In this document: piece after piece, positions 61,757 to 64,000 of the stretch | Position numbering within the stretch: the first letter of the stretch is position 1 | Layout: each line of letters starts with the position of its first letter | Assembly: GCA_934203205.1 (NCBI GenBank) | Contig: CAKPYV010000003.1 | Location: 38,036 to 102,035, forward strand | Direction: 5' to 3' | Source of the DNA: an uncultured Anaerovibrio sp. | GTDB lineage: Bacteria; Bacillota; Negativicutes; Selenomonadales; Selenomonadaceae | DNA: 64,000 nucleotides | Notes under the pieces: generated by a model | What the model saw: the letters and a program-made list of their open reading frames with translations, nothing else | What the model was told of the DNA's origin: nothing | The model's database searches: none | Program-made: the position numbers and the translations under genes

Positions 61757-63562
61757 TTATAATTCATCCATTTCGTTTTTTATTTTCTGACTAAGCTCCA
61801 ATTCCTCCAGGAATTCTGAGCTTCCCTCCCGGCTAAGCTGATCAGCTCGCAGCCGATGTATTTCAAACTGAGTTTTGAGATAATGTTTGCGCAGGAATCT
61901 GGTGCAATCCTGATAGAGGTCCATCATATCCTGACCGCCAGTATCCTCTACCATTGCTCGGGAAATTTCCTCTACAGACTCATCACCTAGACTGGCAAAT
62001 TGCATTACATCAGATATAGTTTTGCCCTGCTTGATAAAAATCGCCATTTGACGCAAAATACCAGCCTGAATACTATCTGGCACTGCATCTATAGGCACCT
62101 GGGATACAAAATGCTCCAGCACTGCCGGCTCCTGCCAAATAGCACGGATAATCACCCTGCCTGCTCTGCGATTGGCATCCTCATTCTGACGGCGCACCGC
62201 CCGTATAGCCTGCCTTTCAGCTCCCGGCTGATAACCGCCCTGATTGCGGCAGCGGCGATTCAATTCGTCCCTCAGCTCGTTTTCTGCCACTCCCAGAAGC
62301 TGGGCAGCTCTAGCCACATAGGCATTGCGCTGAGCCATATTTCTAAGTCCTAGAAGCACAGGTATAATTTTGGACATGGCCTGCAATCTGCCCTCCAGAC
62401 TGTTCAAATCCATATCCTTTACAATGTATTGCAGTTGGAACTCCACCATAGGCACAGCTCCCTTGATGACTGTCATGAAGGCATCTGCCCCATGCTTTCT
62501 AATATATTCATCGGGATCTTTGCCATCAGGCATCTGCACCACCTTGATAATGGCGTTTTCCTGCTCCCGAGCTACCTGAATAGCCCGAAAGATGGCCTGC
62601 TGTCCAGCCGCATCGCTGTCATAACAGAAATAAATCTGAGGAGCATACCGCAACAGCTTTTTACACTGCTCCTGAGTAAAGGCTGTACCCAAAGAAGCCA
62701 CCACATTGTGGATGCCTGCAGCATACACTGATATAACATCCATATAGCCCTCAACCACCAAGGCAAAGCCAGATTTTTCTATCTGACGATGTGCCTTGTC
62801 CAGGCCGAAAAGCAGCTGCCTTTTGTTAAAGAGTATAGTTTCCTTGGAATTGAGATACTTGGCCTGCCTTTCCTGGGCAGCCTCTATGATTCTACCCCCA
62901 AAGCCTACAATTCTGCCTCGCTCATCCCGAATAGGAATCATTACTCGATTGTGAAATCTGTCATACAGACTGCCATCAGGACGACGCCGGGACAAATCAC
63001 ACTCCTCCAGCAGCTCTGGAGTAATATCCCTCTGTACAAAGGCAGTAGATAGCTTGTCCCAGGCATCTGGAGCAAAACCTAGCTGAAATTCCTTGATTGT
63101 CTCCTCATTAATCCCCCGCTGGTGAAAATATGCCAGTCCCTTTTGACCGTACCTGGTCATGGTAAGACAATTATGAAAGAAATTTCCTGCTAGCTGATTA
63201 ACACGACGTAAATCTTCAATATGCTTCTCCCTGGCTATCTGAGCTGGGGACATTTTTTTCTGAGGCAATGGAATGTTTAGTTCCTCGGCAATTCTAGCCA
63301 CAGCCTCATAATAGGGAATATTATCGTATAAGGAAACAAATTTGAAAACATTGCCACCGGCATGACAGCCAAAGCAATAGAAGAAACCATCGTCCGGCTT
63401 TACGGAAAAGGATGGTGTCTTTTCATTGTGAAACGGACAACAACCCCAATATCTGTCTCCCTTGCGTTTCAGCGCTACATAGCGGGAAATAACCTTGACA
63501 ATATCTGCAGCTGAACGCACTTCCTCGGCAAATTCGCGAGTTATGATTCCATGCTCCGACAT
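61757..63562 (-). CDS. dnaG: DNA primase DnaG
   Basis: 601 aa. An N-terminal CHC2 zinc finger (GCCPFHNEKTPSFSV...YCFGCHAGG), an RNA polymerase core with FGGRI, VVEGYMDVISV and YDSDAAGQQA (TOPRIM metal residues), and a C-terminal DnaB-binding domain. It makes primers for replication. ATG at 63562 has GGGAGG 6-7 bases upstream and is preferred to a start five codons earlier. Confidence 0.96.
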   Translation of the reverse strand: MSEHGIITREFAEEVRSAADIVKVISRYVALKRKGDRYWGCCPFHNEKTPSFSVKPDDGFFYCFGCHAGGNVFKFVSLYDNIPYYEAVARIAEELNIPLPQKKMSPAQIAREKHIEDLRRVNQLAGNFFHNCLTMTRYGQKGLAYFHQRGINEETIKEFQLGFAPDAWDKLSTAFVQRDITPELLEECDLSRRRPDGSLYDRFHNRVMIPIRDERGRIVGFGGRIIEAAQERQAKYLNSKETILFNKRQLLFGLDKAHRQIEKSGFALVVEGYMDVISVYAAGIHNVVASLGTAFTQEQCKKLLRYAPQIYFCYDSDAAGQQAIFRAIQVAREQENAIIKVVQMPDGKDPDEYIRKHGADAFMTVIKGAVPMVEFQLQYIVKDMDLNSLEGRLQAMSKIIPVLLGLRNMAQRNAYVARAAQLLGVAENELRDELNRRCRNQGGYQPGAERQAIRAVRRQNEDANRRAGRVIIRAIWQEPAVLEHFVSQVPIDAVPDSIQAGILRQMAIFIKQGKTISDVMQFASLGDESVEEISRAMVEDTGGQDMMDLYQDCTRFLRKHYLKTQFEIHRLRADQLSREGSSEFLEELELSQKIKNEMDEL

Positions 63563-63610
63563 GGCAAAGCCTCCCACCTTTCCCTAAAAAGGCACAAATA
63601 GATTATCGTA

Positions 63611-63637
63611 TTGACTTATATTCTAGCAAAAAGTCAA
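63611..63637 (-). promoter_or_regulatory. Inverted repeat over an extended -10 upstream of dnaG
   Basis: TTGACTT-N13-AAGTCAA forms a perfect 7-bp inverted repeat. On the minus strand TGCTAGAAT (63620-63628), an extended -10 like the one before flgB, lies inside it. A regulator binding the repeat would cover the -10. Confidence 0.4.
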
Positions 63638-63750
63638 AAATCCTCTTTTTTTACAAAACTATTTAAATAAATTTTGTCATTTTTTCATTTTAATCTAATA
63701 TTACCATTTAGTCAACCACAATATACCCAAAACCGCCCCATTATTTATGT

Positions 63751-63999
63751 TTAATTATGCCTGAAAAATTTCCCCTTCATAAAATCTCCCACATAAATTC
63801 CGATTTGCCGAGTTATCTCTTTCTCCCTACAAGTATAATTTATTATGCCATAGTTTTTCGATATACAGCCTGCGGTCATAACGACTTTTGCTCTGTCCGA
63901 CTTAATGGCCCTCTCTGAGGGAGCATCCTGACGCAGTAATACCGCTTGTCGCTGAGCCAATTCACAGAAGCCGTATTGGTAGAGAGTGCTACCGGGGCC
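63751..63999 (-). CDS. 3' end of an unidentified gene running off the right edge
   Basis: A minus-strand frame is open from the edge to TAA at 63751-63753 (82 codons). It contains a Cys in YGFCELAQRQAVLLRQ and a basic end (DFMKGKFFRHN). No family is recognised. Codons such as TCG, AGG and CGG are more frequent than in neighbours, and a CCCTC-AGA-GAGGG hairpin is embedded. It may be the tail of a mobile-element protein or a chance open frame. Confidence 0.3.
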   Translation of the reverse strand, partial: GPGSTLYQYGFCELAQRQAVLLRQDAPSERAIKSDRAKVVMTAGCISKNYGIINYTCREKEITRQIGIYVGDFMKGKFFRHN

Positions 64000-64000
64000 A

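Overview
The window is a chromosomal stretch of a motile, Gram-positive-type bacterium (Bacillota). The gene order is close to the Bacillus/Clostridium pattern: dprA-topA-trmFO-hslV-hslU-codY, then one long flagellar/chemotaxis locus. CheC, CheD, CheB, FliY, FlbD, FapA and a SwrB-like DUF6115 protein point the same way. Overall flavour suggests Negativicutes (Selenomonas/Anaerovibrio-like), but that placement is inference. Almost every gene is on the minus strand, so operons read from right to left.

Right part (about 64000 to 53640). Frames run in the order dnaG-rpoD, then trmK-nif3 behind a rpoD terminator (a macromolecular-synthesis cluster). Next come rnpB with a perfect sigma-A promoter, a c-di-AMP (ydaO-type) riboswitch in front of an NlpC/P60 wall hydrolase, a possible 25-residue membrane peptide, a stand-alone dihydropteroate-synthase N-terminal-type domain, a plus-strand membrane diguanylate cyclase, and folB.

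Middle part (53544 to 13306). dprA, topA, trmFO, hslV, hslU and codY are followed, after a terminator, by the flagellar locus: flgB-flgC-fliE-fliF-fliG-fliH-fliI-fliJ-slt-motE-like-fliK-flgD-(TIGR02530)-flbD-fliL-fliM-fliY-cheY-fliO-fliP-fliQ-fliR-flhB-flhA-flhF-flhG-pilZ-cheB-cheA-cheW-cheC-cheD-hypothetical-fliA-fapA-hypothetical-swrB-like. These make basal body, export apparatus, C-ring switch, chemotaxis core and the flagellar sigma factor. The hook gene flgE is not in its usual slot between the TIGR02530 gene and flbD; a strong hairpin sits there instead. Internal sigma-A-like promoters precede fliL, cheY and pilZ. A tRNA-Ala(GGC) follows the locus.

Left part (13000 to 1). A two-gene plus-strand unit (polysaccharide deacetylase plus small membrane protein) is followed by a gluconate module (gntK-gnd-gntP, with a separate RpiR-type regulator). 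Then come map with a SEC-C head, an ABC1/UbiB kinase-like gene, aroH, ridA behind tandem palindrome-bearing promoters, and tkt. Gluconokinase and 6-phosphogluconate dehydrogenase feed ribulose-5-phosphate toward the transketolase step encoded nearby.

No CRISPR array, complete insertion sequence, integrase or prophage was seen. No wholly new system stands out. The most unusual points are the missing flgE, a CodY with a C-terminal extension of about 100 residues, flhB without an ordinary start codon, the split-off DHPS-type domain, and several tandem or operator-like promoter structures.
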